From Magnetospirillum aberrantis SpK (GTDB taxonomy: Bacteria; Pseudomonadota; Alphaproteobacteria; Rhodospirillales; Magnetospirillaceae), in NCBI RefSeq assembly GCF_011022235.1, contig NZ_JAAIYP010000004.1:1-64000 (forward strand): DNA of 64,000 nucleotides. Direction: 5' to 3'. Numbering within the stretch: position 1 is the stretch's first letter; every line of letters starts with the position of its first letter. The position numbers were made by a program, and so were the translations under genes. This document shows positions 31,801 through 41,510 of this stretch, one piece after another. The notes beneath the pieces are model-generated. The model did not search any database, had not been told where the DNA came from, and was given only the letters and a program-made list of their open reading frames with translations.

Positions 31801-33492
31801 ACCTTCACCGGTGCGGCCTCGGCCGAGCAATATGCCGATCTGGCCCGCCATGTGGTGTTCTCGTCCCAGACCGAAGCGGTCGCAGCCGGTACCCGTGTGG
31901 TGAGCTTCAGCGTCACCGACCTGGAAGGCGCGGCCAGCACCGGCACCACCACCGGCATCACCGTGACGGTGGCCGAAGGCGCCAGCCTGCAAGGGGCGGC
32001 CAGCGGCGACGTGTCCTTCACCGCCGCCGGCGCGCCGGTGCTGGCGGCCGGGACCCTGGGCGTCGTCGAAGACGCCGCCCCGTTCTCGCTGGGCCTCAGC
32101 ATGGCCTGGACCGCCGACGCCGACATTCCGGTGACCATCAGCGGCTTGCCCGCCGGCACGGTATTGTTGGACGCCAACAACGCCGTGGTCGATCCCGACA
32201 GCTTGACCGCCGGTCAATTGGCCGGCTTGCGCGTCGATCTGCCCGACGACTGGAACGGCAGCGTCAGCCTGACCGTCACCGCCACCGCCGGGGCCACGAC
32301 CCTGACCGAGCAGGTCACGGTGACGGCGACGGCGGTCAACGACGCCCCCACCACCAGCGCGGTGACCCTGACCGGCACGGACGAAGGCACCGCCTTCACC
32401 TTCACCCGCGCGCAATTGCTGGCCAACGCCCACGACGTCGAGGGCGACGCCCTGTCCGTCGGCGGCCTCAGCGCCCTGCACGGCACCGTCACCGACAACG
32501 GCGACGGCACCTACACCTACCGCCCCAGCGGCGATTACGCCGGCACCGACACCATCAACTACACCATCGCCGACATCCACGGCGCGACGGTGGAGACGAC
32601 CGCCAGCTTCCTGGTGTCCCCCATCAACGACGCCCCGGAAATAACCGCCGACGTCACCAGCCAGACGGTGACAGGCACCGATGGATCAATTTCCGATCCG
32701 TTGCTTGTACTCTCCGACAGCGCCAACCTGGCGTTCTCGGACGTGGACGACACCAAGATGTCGTCCATGGTGGTGCACCTGGACGGTCTGGACGGCGACA
32801 CGCTGGGATTGGCGGACAAGGATCTGGCGCTCAACGCCTCGTGCGAGCTGGTGATCAAGGGCACCGACATCCTGGTGTCCTACGACCAGACCAGCCACAC
32901 CCTGACCTTCAGCGGCGAAGCCGACACCTCGGTCTATGCCAATCTGGCCCGGTCGGTGGTGCTGTCCAGTTCCGACGGCACCCTGGCCGCCGGCGAGCGC
33001 GAGATTTCCTTCACCCTTTACGATGACGGCGGCGACGCCAGCTTGCCTTTCAGCACCAGCCTGACGCTGGACGACGGCACGACGACCTCTTTCGAGGTCG
33101 AGCGCGACGCCCTGGGCACCGTCTATTGGAACGGCGCGACCCCGGTGCTGAACGGGTCCGACGCCGACGACACCTTCATGGTCTCGGCCACCGGCCAATG
33201 GTCGGTCAACGGCTATGACGGCGCCGACACGCTGGTTCTCGATCCACAACAGGGAAGCTGGCTGTTCCAGGTGGACACCGACGGCGCCTTGCACGCCACC
33301 ATGACCGATGCATTCGGCCAGTCGCACGACGGCGTCATCCACCTGAACCCCGATTCGGCGACATCCGGCCTGGATCATCCGTTCAGCATCGACCACAACC
33401 AAGTGGTGTTCAACGACGCCGCCAGCGGCAGCATCGACTTCGGCGACGGCAACCACGTCGACTTCCACAACCTGGAAAAAATTCACGGCTGA
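19885..33492 (+). CDS. Giant secreted repeat protein (type I secretion substrate, adhesin-like)
   Basis: About 4,535 residues, very acidic, in the operon of its own exporter. Residues 1-200 are low-complexity and rich in Asp, Pro and Gln. The bulk is a series of immunoglobulin/cadherin-like domains of 90-270 residues, separated by VADAP/VADQP-type linkers and carrying DTDGSE-type acidic loops that probably bind Ca2+. Three consecutive super-units of about 735 residues start near 21642, 23860 and 26032. A classical cadherin-like repeat lies at 32336-32640 (TYRPSGDYAGTDTINYTI). The C-terminus has one degenerate RTX-like turn pair (GSDADDTF, GYDGADTL) and an uncleaved-type secretion signal region. 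The start ATG at 19885 follows GGAGGGG; 19882 is also possible. A surface adhesin or matrix protein is the best guess. Confidence 0.9.
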   Translation: MAEENQNQSQDDVTDSGADQNIQTLHALHLDGKGAPTLDEADERSLNEQGDIRPEDVTGNANVQSAGRTTFEQMVQGGIQEAPVVPTGDNVVPDTVTPSEGDNQVAAQFDNVHPAFTPTAGLDEPDAPATPDQPPSPDFAPQVTPDPENPIPAGPDDNSATSGAPAPAAFAETLSEPPLAEDPTPDEIPEPEEIIPRVADAPAVTVQTASGIEDTDTRLDITVATADRDGGSETISAITISGVPAGFSFVNAAGQTVGVNTGNGSWSFTQDLLQDLYLRQPGNYSGDITLTVSATSTEISGDTATTTLPLSVHVEAVADAPGLDTRDAAGMEDQPIALSITVANNDTGNEGTGAYAAETQTVYIDRLPSGATLIDGATGQAITTRLDDDLVVDGTTIPAGSYVVSAAQLASLQVQSAPNDSADFSLDVWATSTEPSNGAVAITGFQTIDVDVGIVAPTVDGQATGQEGSWTTLDLSATVEHDLAGDQETLTVYVEGLPDGAEIRFADGTVPTAVVVDGVTRYDVTGHLDEVQVRWTDSRSDTDMDLTLRGVVHDTDVGTDRETPLGDTTAPDWNQSTATVHVTVQAVADGPSELSASGIGVEDKWFDLDITTGLIDTDDGSEVLTVQVAGPAGFLLADKNDTDHPYAGVTSDDGTTVTYTLSQAQLDGLQMRAKPDSDTDIALTIKATATETATGDDQVALAEKSLTIPLTVTVLSDADTPIVSVVKDTQTIDEDALFDLSKSVTGTFSDGTTPTTHAAVSGGSAESGSTLGGDASGDGSETITYRITANQDSRISLDGGATVVDFPAGSSVTVNAEDIRTGLVRLGGVEDWASSAGTPHLTFSVVTIATEATNDDALETADLARETVRESAPAILTIAVNPVADVATATLSVVASGYEDGLSGAADHTAGVSGGGIAITPTLTLSDADHSETPTGVLTITSTDPNMIAGEIEVTGGTVSRVDTVENGVVVKTVWTVEGADYTTADNATFTFGGLVFKPEADNDSDPKFDLAVQFQDSDGGPTAMVQLADQTVTVAAVADAPTLSTTAAGGLESASGPAEIALAIDANLTDGDGSETLYVYVTGIPADAATLSSYAQVVSGDVTIGGVTISGSADTPVYKLAVSDLENLKLVVNQGYSEDMRLTVYAQSVEGENGDVAVTGPSVLDVDIGVLAPTIGSTGPLAGAEDDYVSLASIVTQRQAGDATDSLSVYVEGLPDGASLYKLGAGGTYVALEPAEYQDASGATHTGYDVSALVGADGSLAGVYVKWDDANKADAIDFTLRSVVADVDADAAADAGGIDRATAYDQPYRDITDLTQDFTVTLTANADQPNLSASAIGVEDQWVAIDIDAALIDTDGSESLSVTISGVPAGMTLSAGTVITTADDGTTTWQLDPATDDLHALKLTGLAPNSDADFDLVVRATATESGDGAPVGTATATREVTVNVQVLSDADKPVVSVIQDTQTIDEDAWFNLATQISGSYSDAASADHAAVTATAGETGSVQGEATSADSSETLTYRITANQDSRITTDGGLTVKDFAAGQTIEVTAAQIASGKVLISGVEDWASSADNPNLTFSIVAVATETRGAADDALDDSLPDGLSRSSVSISAPAVLTLAVTPVVDSATATLTVSAVGYEDGLSGYDHTAGATGSGIAVNVTLELTDADKSEKPTGAVTITSTDPTMIAGTLELSGGTIHREDTVVDGVVVKSVWTIENGTFTTADNSSYALSGLVFKPQADNADDPTFDLSVKIQDTTTGAVADKDALNQTIVVNAVADQPLVEAHDTAFVESATGTDTFALDIDVARGADADGSETLYVLVTNLPKSAGTIVGTNVERITDGSIPGLGASDDNPVYRVLASDVDSLRLQPAAGWSTDLTLTVYSQTVEQEGDSALSAPDSLRVDIGVLDPVVDAPTSLTGNEDARISLSSVKVTLDAVDGSETRTVYVEAPSDVTLFDSSNKALTRITFTDADGVTHSGYDVSSLIDASTGALRASARNSAANDDGNFSLKVFALAQDVDSSTNTATNTAYGEDYQDTAQVTATIAVTVRAMADQPGQFSVVAAGVEDKWVALNLASLKLADTDGSETLSVTISGVPEGLTLTTADSSVQITQVNATTWKIEPVGDIDPTKTWLADTDLHITGLADAQEDLNFSFPLTVTATSTEHGTDGEIASGKTTSTRSVDVTVTVLGDADIPVVEVTAGATVATAETVAEDEFYNLNDAIRASSGENPGVYGYESTDGSETLSFRVTVSEDCVIKIGDTVYELKAGDTLPVSVSAQDIAEGKVWVGGTANWGSVDGDSVLGFQLTPIATEGDANASTDALNASNAVADEDLTRQTTAEGTAQWFYLKVTPQADTTDIVVSAAGLEDSTGIAIAPTITLRDTDGSESLTGTVDILVRCDENGDFPGTIAFSGTGLVDAGTEVYEGVTYHVYQVPVDQLTKVGDNSYQLNGATFAPTPNSDIDIQYCIRTTTVEEGNSNSYTTVSTPAVLAVAAVADAPALSIDADGATTDANGVVTVHDVEDGGADGLVSLDLKAALTDTDGSETLTNVELRSVPKGWGVVVVDQDGNTTAIAGTDDDGDGLFTFVINPSVFAEDSGLSVALVPPANSDVDVSGLQVWAKSTENAQAGRLDGDTQIDTATAEKTLTFNVQLDPVADKPTLMVTSARTSEDAGVALDIRASVTDSDETASVTITGVPTGGVLTYVSAETGLTVTTTFGGDVTSLTCSAAEARSLRFIPPPDASGKFTLSVTATATDTDPEGLAAASTASDTKELVVYARGVNDAILDAGGHDITTIGNLTAQGTEDASGNLVSLNLGSYSVDDIDGSETLSAVISGIPSGFTLVVKTEDGVQDLAGTLQYIGKDANGGAIWSVPTQYLDDIYIRVPHNYAGDFDLDVRLVTTEADGAATAIDKTLTVSVEAVADGPNISVAPSVKEDAFDPATGIPVAISVTPSDTSAESPEHITAITIDVDVPAGLPENTVLHLKLGDIVVEIGAGAEFTITPDSPLWASYDAATGKIEGLSLLGVPDGWSKNIALSVSATSEDINGTTASSSTSSAKVVITAQADEPDWSLNSGAAQVDDHWTGTASIGQAVDMGLSATAGDPDGSESIYFIVSGVPNGVVLNHGYNNGDGTWTVLNTGEDGWTLTATSTYSGQATLTVTPVVVDKDPDGGSDRESFAAKTFVLAVTDENGGIGTWPDSEATVPALSSSPLDGVEENAVSLGGVTASAAAGDTVSAIVLTLPAGVTVVSTTDDDGNTIAWYNPVSGSWTIDPGHLDDFTVKPPKDLSGTFSLELTAVSEHNGLTSSTTSTVAVADLAPVTDGASLTAAVTGGDSTEDGGPVTFSLTVEGNETQYYSEILEDGTITVSISTSGSSTPPGTLATGTLANGAVVAEGSTPGTYVITLTEAQKTAFANDESFTLEDLSFTPAANFSGTVSVGFSTSVVDPGADAVTSTGGVSFTVTPEVDSTTFVAGTMSGNEDSAIALNLTIEHQDLAGTGDWGSETASVVITGVPAGAIIQGATNNGPVTVDGVTTYSWTVKRANLEVSEDGITLKNVSFVSASDDSSDVALTFTTYVFEKGSSDPVSSSATYTVTVDGVTDGAILNPVDAVGVEDKVTAIDLGTELIDIVGTSEETYIQLSGLPSDCTFTDADGVKLTLASEPVLDPDTNTTTWTFSTTEVAALGLMTGGKLYVVGPANVSGSWNLTAQAFTRDTDGANAQWVASNALPLTLTLTAEADTPTLTLGGDADATEIAAGMVEDGTLRLDLGAALKDTDGSESLGLTITGAPAGSVILVDSGDGTVIEIHGQDGVWTISAGTALSLDTLSIVPPANYNGDFTLEVTASATEMAGGSASSATKQIHVTVDAGNDAPVTTVVSGGIGIEGGVHTTPVMLLKDADQIGFTDVDFGVAETVMLGSMTVSISGGSGRSAADSLSLDGLDVTLAEDGTLQVHLDDGSTVTVAYDHASQSLTFTGAASAEQYADLARHVVFSSQTEAVAAGTRVVSFSVTDLEGAASTGTTTGITVTVAEGASLQGAASGDVSFTAAGAPVLAAGTLGVVEDAAPFSLGLSMAWTADADIPVTISGLPAGTVLLDANNAVVDPDSLTAGQLAGLRVDLPDDWNGSVSLTVTATAGATTLTEQVTVTATAVNDAPTTSAVTLTGTDEGTAFTFTRAQLLANAHDVEGDALSVGGLSALHGTVTDNGDGTYTYRPSGDYAGTDTINYTIADIHGATVETTASFLVSPINDAPEITADVTSQTVTGTDGSISDPLLVLSDSANLAFSDVDDTKMSSMVVHLDGLDGDTLGLADKDLALNASCELVIKGTDILVSYDQTSHTLTFSGEADTSVYANLARSVVLSSSDGTLAAGEREISFTLYDDGGDASLPFSTSLTLDDGTTTSFEVERDALGTVYWNGATPVLNGSDADDTFMVSATGQWSVNGYDGADTLVLDPQQGSWLFQVDTDGALHATMTDAFGQSHDGVIHLNPDSATSGLDHPFSIDHNQVVFNDAASGSIDFGDGNHVDFHNLEKIHG
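21642..28230 (+). repeat. Tandem 2.2-kb super-repeats inside the giant gene
   Basis: Units beginning near 21642, 23860 and 26032 repeat the same order of subdomains: GVEDKW/GVEDQW opening, VVSV-DTQTIDED, YRITANQDSRI, GVEDWASSA, YEDGLSG, TITSTDP-MIAG, GLVFKP-AD, DGSETLYV, then ADQP. The first two are close enough that DNA identity is visible (compare 22233-22265 with 24427-24465). The third is diverged. They look like in-gene duplications. Confidence 0.8.
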
Positions 33493-33498
33493 TCCCAA

Positions 33499-33527
33499 TT
33501 CCGGGCGGGGACGAACCCCGCCCGGAA
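33499..33527 (+). terminator. Hairpin after the giant gene
   Basis: Twelve-base arms TTCCGGGCGGGG and CCCCGCCCGGAA pair perfectly around the loop ACGAA, six bases after the stop codon. There is no T-run, but position and stability suggest it ends the secretion operon. Confidence 0.65.
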
Positions 33528-33633
33528 CATCCGAATCGGCCATGGTGTTGCCCCAATCCCAGCTTATTTTCCGATTTCTGTCGGTGCGCGCCGGAAATGG
33601 CTCGGCATCCCAACACCTGCCCCCTCGTGCCCC

Positions 33634-35190
33634 ATGCCGAACAAAGCCTCTCTTTTGTGGGTCAGCGCGCATCAGACCCTGACGTCGCGCGGCGCCCGTC
33701 TGGCGACTTTTCCGCTGTTGCTGGCGGTCATGGTGTTGCCGGTCCTGGCCGGGCCGGTGGCGCCGCTGGCCGATTTCGTCAACCACCTGGCGCGGATGCA
33801 CGTCCTGGCCGCACGCGACAGCCACCCCTTGCTGGCCGAACTTTATCGGGTGCAATGGGCGGTGATCCCCAACCTGATCATGGACGCGGTGGTACCGCCC
33901 CTGGTGCGGGTTTTCGGAGTCTACGCCGCCGGCCAGATATTCGTGGCGGCGACGCTGCTGGTTCTGGCCACCGGCCCGATGATGGTGCACCGCGCCCTGT
34001 TCGGCCGGTTCTCGCCCCTGCCCATGGTCGCGGTGCTGTTCCTCTATAACGGCATGCTGCTGTTCGGGCTGATGAACTACCTGCTCGGCCTGGGCATCGC
34101 GCTTTGGGGACTGGCCGGGTGGATCGCCCTCAGGGACCGTTCCTTGTGGCTGCGGCTGCCGTTGGCAACCGCCATCGTCGCCGTGCTGTTCTTTTGCCAC
34201 CTGTTCGACGTCGGCCTGTTCGGGCTGGCGGCGGGCAGCCTGGAATTATGGCGGTGGTCCCGCGACTGGCCGGTGGCGCCACGTCGTCTGGTGGCGGATT
34301 CCCTGGCGTTGCTGGTGCCGTTCCTGCCGGTGCCGTTGTTGATGCTGGCCAGCCCGACCATGGGCTTGTCCCATGACGTCTTGTGGTTGCCGCAGGGCAA
34401 GATGGACGGCATCACCGCCATCATCCAGCTTTATGGCGACGTCACCGATCTGGTGTTCGGCGGCTTGTTGATCGGTGGCGGCCTGTGGCTGGCCCGTCGC
34501 CGGCTGCTGGGGCTGCACCCCGCCGGCTGGACGCTGTTCGTGATTGGCGTGCTGGTCTTCCTGGCCCTGCCGCGCATGCTGTTCGGATCGTGGCTGGCCG
34601 ACCAGCGCATGCCCATCGCCCTGCTGTTCCTGGTGCTGGGGTTCCTGCGGCCGGCCTCCGGGCGGACATTGGGCGCGGCCTTCTACACCCTGCTGATCGG
34701 TCTTTCGCTGTTCCGGGTGGTGGACGTCCAGGCCCATTGGAGCCAATTGGGCAACCGTTATCAGGAATTCCGCGCCGCCTCGCAGCTGATTGCCCCCGGC
34801 GCCTCGGTTCTGGTGGCGACCGCCGATCAGCCGGCCGGTACCGAGGCCGCCAACCTGGCGATCAGCCACGCCGCCTGTCTGGCGGTGATCGAGCGCGACG
34901 CCTTGGTCTCCACCGTGTTCAGCGTGCCGGGGAAGCAAATCCTGGACGTCGCGCCGGCAAAACGCGACCGCGTCGATGCCGAAGACGGCGACCCGCCGAC
35001 CGTCAGTCAGATGCTTGCGGCGGCCGATGGCCCCTTGCCGGGCAAGCCCCGCTATTGGGACCGCTGGGGCCAACGCTACGACTATCTCTTCGTGCTCTAC
35101 ACCCGGCGCGGCGACGACAATCCCGATCCCGAGCAATTGGCGTTGCTGACGGAAGGCGACGCTTTCCAGCTTTACCAAATCCGGCGCTAA
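33634..35190 (+). CDS. Polytopic membrane protein of unknown function
   Basis: A 518-residue protein with roughly ten hydrophobic segments spread over residues 25-370, followed by a soluble C-terminal domain of about 130 residues. An early loop reads LADFVNHLARMHVLA, with acidic and histidine residues in the position where GT-C glycosyltransferases carry their first-loop catalytic residues. The overall topology would fit such an enzyme, but no diagnostic motif is certain. It follows the giant gene's terminator by about 100 bases, so it is probably expressed separately. No ribosome-binding site of note precedes the ATG at 33634. Confidence 0.75.
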   Translation: MPNKASLLWVSAHQTLTSRGARLATFPLLLAVMVLPVLAGPVAPLADFVNHLARMHVLAARDSHPLLAELYRVQWAVIPNLIMDAVVPPLVRVFGVYAAGQIFVAATLLVLATGPMMVHRALFGRFSPLPMVAVLFLYNGMLLFGLMNYLLGLGIALWGLAGWIALRDRSLWLRLPLATAIVAVLFFCHLFDVGLFGLAAGSLELWRWSRDWPVAPRRLVADSLALLVPFLPVPLLMLASPTMGLSHDVLWLPQGKMDGITAIIQLYGDVTDLVFGGLLIGGGLWLARRRLLGLHPAGWTLFVIGVLVFLALPRMLFGSWLADQRMPIALLFLVLGFLRPASGRTLGAAFYTLLIGLSLFRVVDVQAHWSQLGNRYQEFRAASQLIAPGASVLVATADQPAGTEAANLAISHAACLAVIERDALVSTVFSVPGKQILDVAPAKRDRVDAEDGDPPTVSQMLAAADGPLPGKPRYWDRWGQRYDYLFVLYTRRGDDNPDPEQLALLTEGDAFQLYQIRR

Positions 35191-35197
35191 AACAGCC

Positions 35198-36013
35198 TCA
35201 GGCCGCCTTGCGCAACGCCTCGGCGCGGGATTGCATCTTCTTCCAGGCGAAGGCCTTGGCCTTGCCGCCGATCCAGCCGGTGGGATCGATACCGATCACC
35301 TTGAGCACCATGGAAACGGCACGTTCGGTGTGTACCGGCCGATAGAAGCCATAGGCCCGCGCCGCGTATTCACGGTTGCAGCGAACATGATCATACGGAA
35401 CGTCCAGCGGATCGACCGCCGCGTGGTAGGCATAGGCCAGTTCGTCGTCGTCGGTTTCCCTGATCCGGCTAATGGCGACCATGGCACGGCGCATCATGCT
35501 GACGCCCTCGCGGGCGACATAATGCTTCATGCCGTCATAGAACCACTTGTAATGGCGGAATTCGTCGCCGGCGATGCGATGGCAGATGGCCTTCAGCACC
35601 GGTTCGTCGGTGGCGTCGCGCAAGGCGGAATAAAAGGACGAGGTTCCGGTTTCGACGATACAACGGGCCAGCAACTCGCCGGTCAGCGAACCGCGAACCG
35701 AATTGTCCAGGTCGATCGGCACCTTGTAGCCGTCGGTGAAGCGCTTGAAGCGTTCCTGGAAATTGAAGCCGGGGTCGGCCAGTTCGGCATAGCGCCCCAG
35801 CACGTCGCCGTGCTGCACTTCCTCGGCCCGCCATTGCACCGACAATTGCTGGAATTCCGGGTCGTCGCGGAAAATCTTTTGTAGGTAGGACGTATAGTCG
35901 CCGGCGTTGCGTTCCACCATGGAAGCGGCCTTGACCACCTTGAGGATATCCGGGGAAAGCTTGGAAGCGTCGAATTCGCCCCACGGAATGTCATCCGGCG
36001 TCCATTGCGGCAT
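35198..36013 (-). CDS. Ferritin-like di-iron protein
   Basis: A 271-residue helical protein with two E...ExxH half-sites: E34 with E65xxH68 (EEVQH), and E121 with E151xxH154 (DEFRH). This is the di-iron ligand set of the ferritin-like superfamily, in the style of acyl-ACP desaturase or rubrerythrin-like oxidases. The substrate is unknown. The ATG at 36013 has GAGGAAAG just upstream; the frame is open further up but only through tandem-repeat DNA. It is convergent with the membrane protein gene and lies downstream of the atp operon terminator on the same strand. Confidence 0.8.
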   Translation of the reverse strand: MPQWTPDDIPWGEFDASKLSPDILKVVKAASMVERNAGDYTSYLQKIFRDDPEFQQLSVQWRAEEVQHGDVLGRYAELADPGFNFQERFKRFTDGYKVPIDLDNSVRGSLTGELLARCIVETGTSSFYSALRDATDEPVLKAICHRIAGDEFRHYKWFYDGMKHYVAREGVSMMRRAMVAISRIRETDDDELAYAYHAAVDPLDVPYDHVRCNREYAARAYGFYRPVHTERAVSMVLKVIGIDPTGWIGGKAKAFAWKKMQSRAEALRKAA

Positions 36014-36080
36014 GGTGCTTTCCTCGTCTGAAGGTGATTTGACCATTCTGTTACAGCGGTCGTAAAGTTCAAGGACATTC

Positions 36081-36124
36081 AACGACAAAGGGGGCAACGA
36101 CAAAGGGGGCAACGACAAAGGGGC
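36081..36124. repeat. 15-base tandem repeat, almost three copies
   Basis: The unit AACGACAAAGGGGGC is repeated at 36081, 36096 and 36111 (the last copy is partial and diverges at its end). The last copy merges into the atp terminator stem, so the array looks like slippage duplication of the terminator's 3' tail. Confidence 0.85.
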
Positions 36125-36145
36125 CGACCCGAAGGTCAGCCCCTT
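36118..36145 (-). terminator. Terminator of the atp operon with UUCG tetraloop
   Basis: Read leftward, AAGGGGCTGACC pairs with GGTCGGCCCCTT (one G-U) around TTCG, so the RNA has the very stable C(UUCG)G loop. It lies 43 bases after the atpC stop and is followed only by TTTG, a weak T-tract. Confidence 0.7.
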
Positions 36146-36188
36146 GCCAATGTTCGACGGCGCGACACGCGACGGCAACCGACACCAA

Positions 36189-36590
36189 TCAGGCGGCGGC
36201 GGCCTTCATGGCGTTGGCGACCGCGATCTTCTTCTCGGCCGCGACCTTCTCGGCCTCGGTGCGGGCGTCGTCCAGCGCGTCCTTGGCGGCCACCAGACGT
36301 TCCTCGACCATGGCGGCGGTCAGGTCGGCCACCGGAATGGCCTCTTCGGCCAGGACGGTGATGCGCTCTTCGTTGACTTCGGCGAAGCCGCCAGCCACGA
36401 AAATACGGTCGGCGACCTTGCCGGCGTCATGGATGTCGATGACACCCGGACGCACGGTGGCGATCACGGGGGAGTGGCGGGGCAGCGCGCCGAAGTCGCC
36501 TTCGGTGCCCGGAACCACCACCATGTCGACGGCCGAGCTGACCAACAGCTTTGCCGGCGACACCAGTTCGAACTGAATCTTTTCGGCCAT
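36189..36590 (-). CDS. atpC: ATP synthase F1 epsilon subunit
   Basis: A 133-residue subunit of the F1 central stalk. The N-terminal beta-sandwich is typical (FELVSPAKLLVSSAVDMVVVPGTEGDFGALPRHSPVI), followed by the two-helix C-terminal domain rich in Ala and Glu. It is the last gene of the F1 operon, 65 bases after atpD. Confidence 0.96.
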   Translation of the reverse strand: MAEKIQFELVSPAKLLVSSAVDMVVVPGTEGDFGALPRHSPVIATVRPGVIDIHDAGKVADRIFVAGGFAEVNEERITVLAEEAIPVADLTAAMVEERLVAAKDALDDARTEAEKVAAEKKIAVANAMKAAAA

Positions 36591-36655
36591 GAGCCCGGTT
36601 CCTTAACTAAATCGAGAAGAGGGGGCGGGCCGGAGCCCACCCCTTCGCGACCGGA

Positions 36656-38982
<2,327 letters not shown>

Positions 38983-38997
38983 CGGCTAAGCCACCCC

Positions 38998-40527
38998 TTA
39001 GGCGAAGGTCTTGGCGTAGGCGTCGAGGAAAGCCTTGAGCTTTTCCTCGGTCTCCTTGGTGAGCTGCTTGTCGGTGGCGATGGCGGTCAGAATTTCCGGC
39101 GCCTTCGACTTGACTTCCGACAGCAGGCCACGCTCGAAGCGGCCGACGTCACGAACATCCAGCTTGTCCAGGTAACCCCTCACACCGGCGAAGATGGAAA
39201 CCACTTCCTCTTCGGTCGACAGCGGAGCGAACTGCGGCTGCTTCAGCAGTTCGGTCAGACGGGCGCCGCGGGCCAACAGCTTCTGGGTGGCCGGGTCCAG
39301 ATCGGAAGCGAACTGCGCGAAGGCAGCCATTTCGCGATACTGGGCCAGTTCCATCTTGATGGTGCCGGCGACCTGCTTCATGGCCTTGATCTGGGCGGCG
39401 GAGCCGACGCGCGACACCGACAGACCCACGTTCACGGCCGGGCGGATGCCCTTATAGAACAGGTCGGTTTCCAGGAAGATCTGACCGTCGGTGATCGAGA
39501 TCACGTTGGTCGGAATGTAGGCCGACACGTCGTTGGCCTGGGTCTCGATCACCGGCAGAGCGGTCAACGAGCCGGAGCCGTTGGCGTCGTTCAGCTTGGC
39601 GGCGCGCTCGAGCAGGCGCGAGTGCAGGTAGAACACGTCGCCCGGATAGGCTTCGCGGCCCGGCGGACGGCGCAGCAGCAGCGACATCTGACGATAGGCC
39701 ACGGCCTGCTTGGACAGATCATCATAGATGATCAGGGCATGCATGCCGTTGTCGCGGAAGTATTCGCCCATGGTGCAGCCCGAGAACGGGGCCAGGTACT
39801 GCAACGGAGCGGCTTCCGACGCGGTGGCGGCGACGACGATGGTGTAGTCCATGGCGCCGTAGTCGGACAGCGTCTTGACGATCTGCGCGACGGTCGAACG
39901 CTTCTGGCCGACGGCGACGTAGATGCAGTACAGCTTGGCCTTCTCGTCGGAACCGGCGTGGGCGGCCTTCTGGTTGATGATGGTGTCGATCAGAATGGCG
40001 GTCTTGCCGGTCTGACGGTCACCGATCACCAGTTCGCGCTGGCCGCGGCCGATCGGGATCAGGGCGTCGACGGCCTTGATGCCGGTGCTCATCGGCTCGT
40101 GCACCGACTTACGCGGAATGATGCCCGGCGCCTTGACGTCGACGTGGCGCATCTCGGCGCCGTCGATCGGGCCCTTGCCGTCGATCGGGTTGCCCAGCGC
40201 GTCGACGACGCGACCCAGCAGACCCTTGCCGACCGGCACTTCCACGATGGCGCCGGTACGCTTGACCGTGTCGCCTTCCTTGATGGAGCGGTCGTCGCCG
40301 AAGATCACGATACCGACATTGTCGGTTTCGAGGTTCAGCGCCATACCCTTGATGCCACCCGGGAACTCGACCATCTCGCCGGCCTGGACCTTGTCCAGAC
40401 CGTGAACGCGGGCGATACCATCACCCACCGAGAGAACCTGGCCGACCTCGGCGACTTCCGCCTCGGTACCGAAATTGGCGATCTGTTGCTTGAGGATCGC
40501 GGAGATCTCAGCCGCGCGGATTTCCAT
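38998..40527 (-). CDS. atpA: ATP synthase F1 alpha subunit
   Basis: A 509-residue nucleotide-binding, non-catalytic subunit. The P-loop GDRQTGKTA, the [14 protein letters not shown] context and the [10 protein letters not shown] / [26 protein letters not shown] segments are all normal. Its ATG shares one base with the atpH stop (TAATG), indicating translational coupling. Confidence 0.98.
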   Translation of the reverse strand: MEIRAAEISAILKQQIANFGTEAEVAEVGQVLSVGDGIARVHGLDKVQAGEMVEFPGGIKGMALNLETDNVGIVIFGDDRSIKEGDTVKRTGAIVEVPVGKGLLGRVVDALGNPIDGKGPIDGAEMRHVDVKAPGIIPRKSVHEPMSTGIKAVDALIPIGRGQRELVIGDRQTGKTAILIDTIINQKAAHAGSDEKAKLYCIYVAVGQKRSTVAQIVKTLSDYGAMDYTIVVAATASEAAPLQYLAPFSGCTMGEYFRDNGMHALIIYDDLSKQAVAYRQMSLLLRRPPGREAYPGDVFYLHSRLLERAAKLNDANGSGSLTALPVIETQANDVSAYIPTNVISITDGQIFLETDLFYKGIRPAVNVGLSVSRVGSAAQIKAMKQVAGTIKMELAQYREMAAFAQFASDLDPATQKLLARGARLTELLKQPQFAPLSTEEEVVSIFAGVRGYLDKLDVRDVGRFERGLLSEVKSKAPEILTAIATDKQLTKETEEKLKAFLDAYAKTFA

Positions 40528-41081
40528 TATCCAACCCCTTTCATAGCGAGCTTGAGGTGCTGCAGCTTCGTCTTGAGCGAGCTGTCAACCATTCGGGAAC
40601 CGACCTTGACCACCATGCCGCCCAGCAGGGCGGGATCGACGACCAGGTCCACGGCGACATTGCTGCCGAACGCGGCCTTGAGCGACGACGCCAACGCATC
40701 CTGTTGAGCCTGGCTCAGCGGAACGGCGGAAGCGACATTGGCCGAAAGCTCACCGCGCTTGGCGGCAAGTCGGCCGAGATACGCGTCGATCACCCCAAGA
40801 AGGGTGTCTAGACGGCGATTCTTGGCCAAAAGCCCGAGGAAGTTCGCCGTCAGGGACGAGAACTTCGCAGCGTCGGCTAGGGCGGAAACGCCTTTGCCTG
40901 CTTCGTCACGGGTCAGCACGGGAGAGTCGAGAAGACGACGCAGGTCCGCACTTTCGCGGACCATGGCCTTCAGAGTTTTGAGGTCGCCCGCCACCTGATC
41001 GAGCACACCCTGGGTGTCGGCAAGCTCGAAGAGCGCGGTGGCATAGCGGTCGGCGATCACGCCAGTTGTTTCGGATGGCAC
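40527..41081 (-). CDS. atpH: ATP synthase F1 delta subunit
   Basis: The 184-residue peripheral-stalk subunit (OSCP family). The N-terminal helical domain begins with [17 protein letters not shown], and the C-terminal signature [31 protein letters not shown] is present. It is the first gene of the F1 operon. Membrane F0 genes are absent from the window, as expected in alphaproteobacteria, where they lie elsewhere. Confidence 0.96.
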   Translation of the reverse strand: MPSETTGVIADRYATALFELADTQGVLDQVAGDLKTLKAMVRESADLRRLLDSPVLTRDEAGKGVSALADAAKFSSLTANFLGLLAKNRRLDTLLGVIDAYLGRLAAKRGELSANVASAVPLSQAQQDALASSLKAAFGSNVAVDLVVDPALLGGMVVKVGSRMVDSSLKTKLQHLKLAMKGVG

Positions 41082-41510
41082 CTGGGCAAGTCCTTCGGGT
41101 CAGGTCGAAAACGAATTCGCCGGGCGGCCTAAAATATTGTTTTGCAAACGTATTCTGTCGCCATGCGGGAAAATTCCCCCAAAAGCGCGTCGGTTAACTA
41201 ACACATCGGGTTATACGTTGCAAGCCGACTCCTGCCCGTTTGGAGTGGGCTGTCCACTCTTGTCGTTCCAAGGGCCTGTGGAATCGACCCCACCCAACGA
41301 GGTAGCCATCGCTCCACCCACCCCCTACCCGCAGGCAGAAACCGCCAAATCAAGCATTCATACCCCAAGACGAATACCACCCCAGCGCCAACGATTTTGG
41401 CAACCTTGGCGAGAAAACGATTCGCGAAAAACGGCCAATGGCGGTTGATTAATAAGACCTTGCTCTTATGATTGTTTTGCCAGGCAGCAACCATCGCATC
41501 GGGGGATCTC
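41082..41510. other. Intergenic stretch between atpH and the unknown module
   Basis: About 430 bases carrying divergent promoters for the atp operon (leftward) and the frameshifted gene (rightward). A/T-rich patches occur at 41130-41210 and 41450-41490. A short hairpin GAGTGG-GCTGT-CCACTC is at 41243-41259. A leftward frame across this stretch is open but has no start signal or recognisable product. No attachment-site or tRNA fragment was recognised. Confidence 0.4.
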
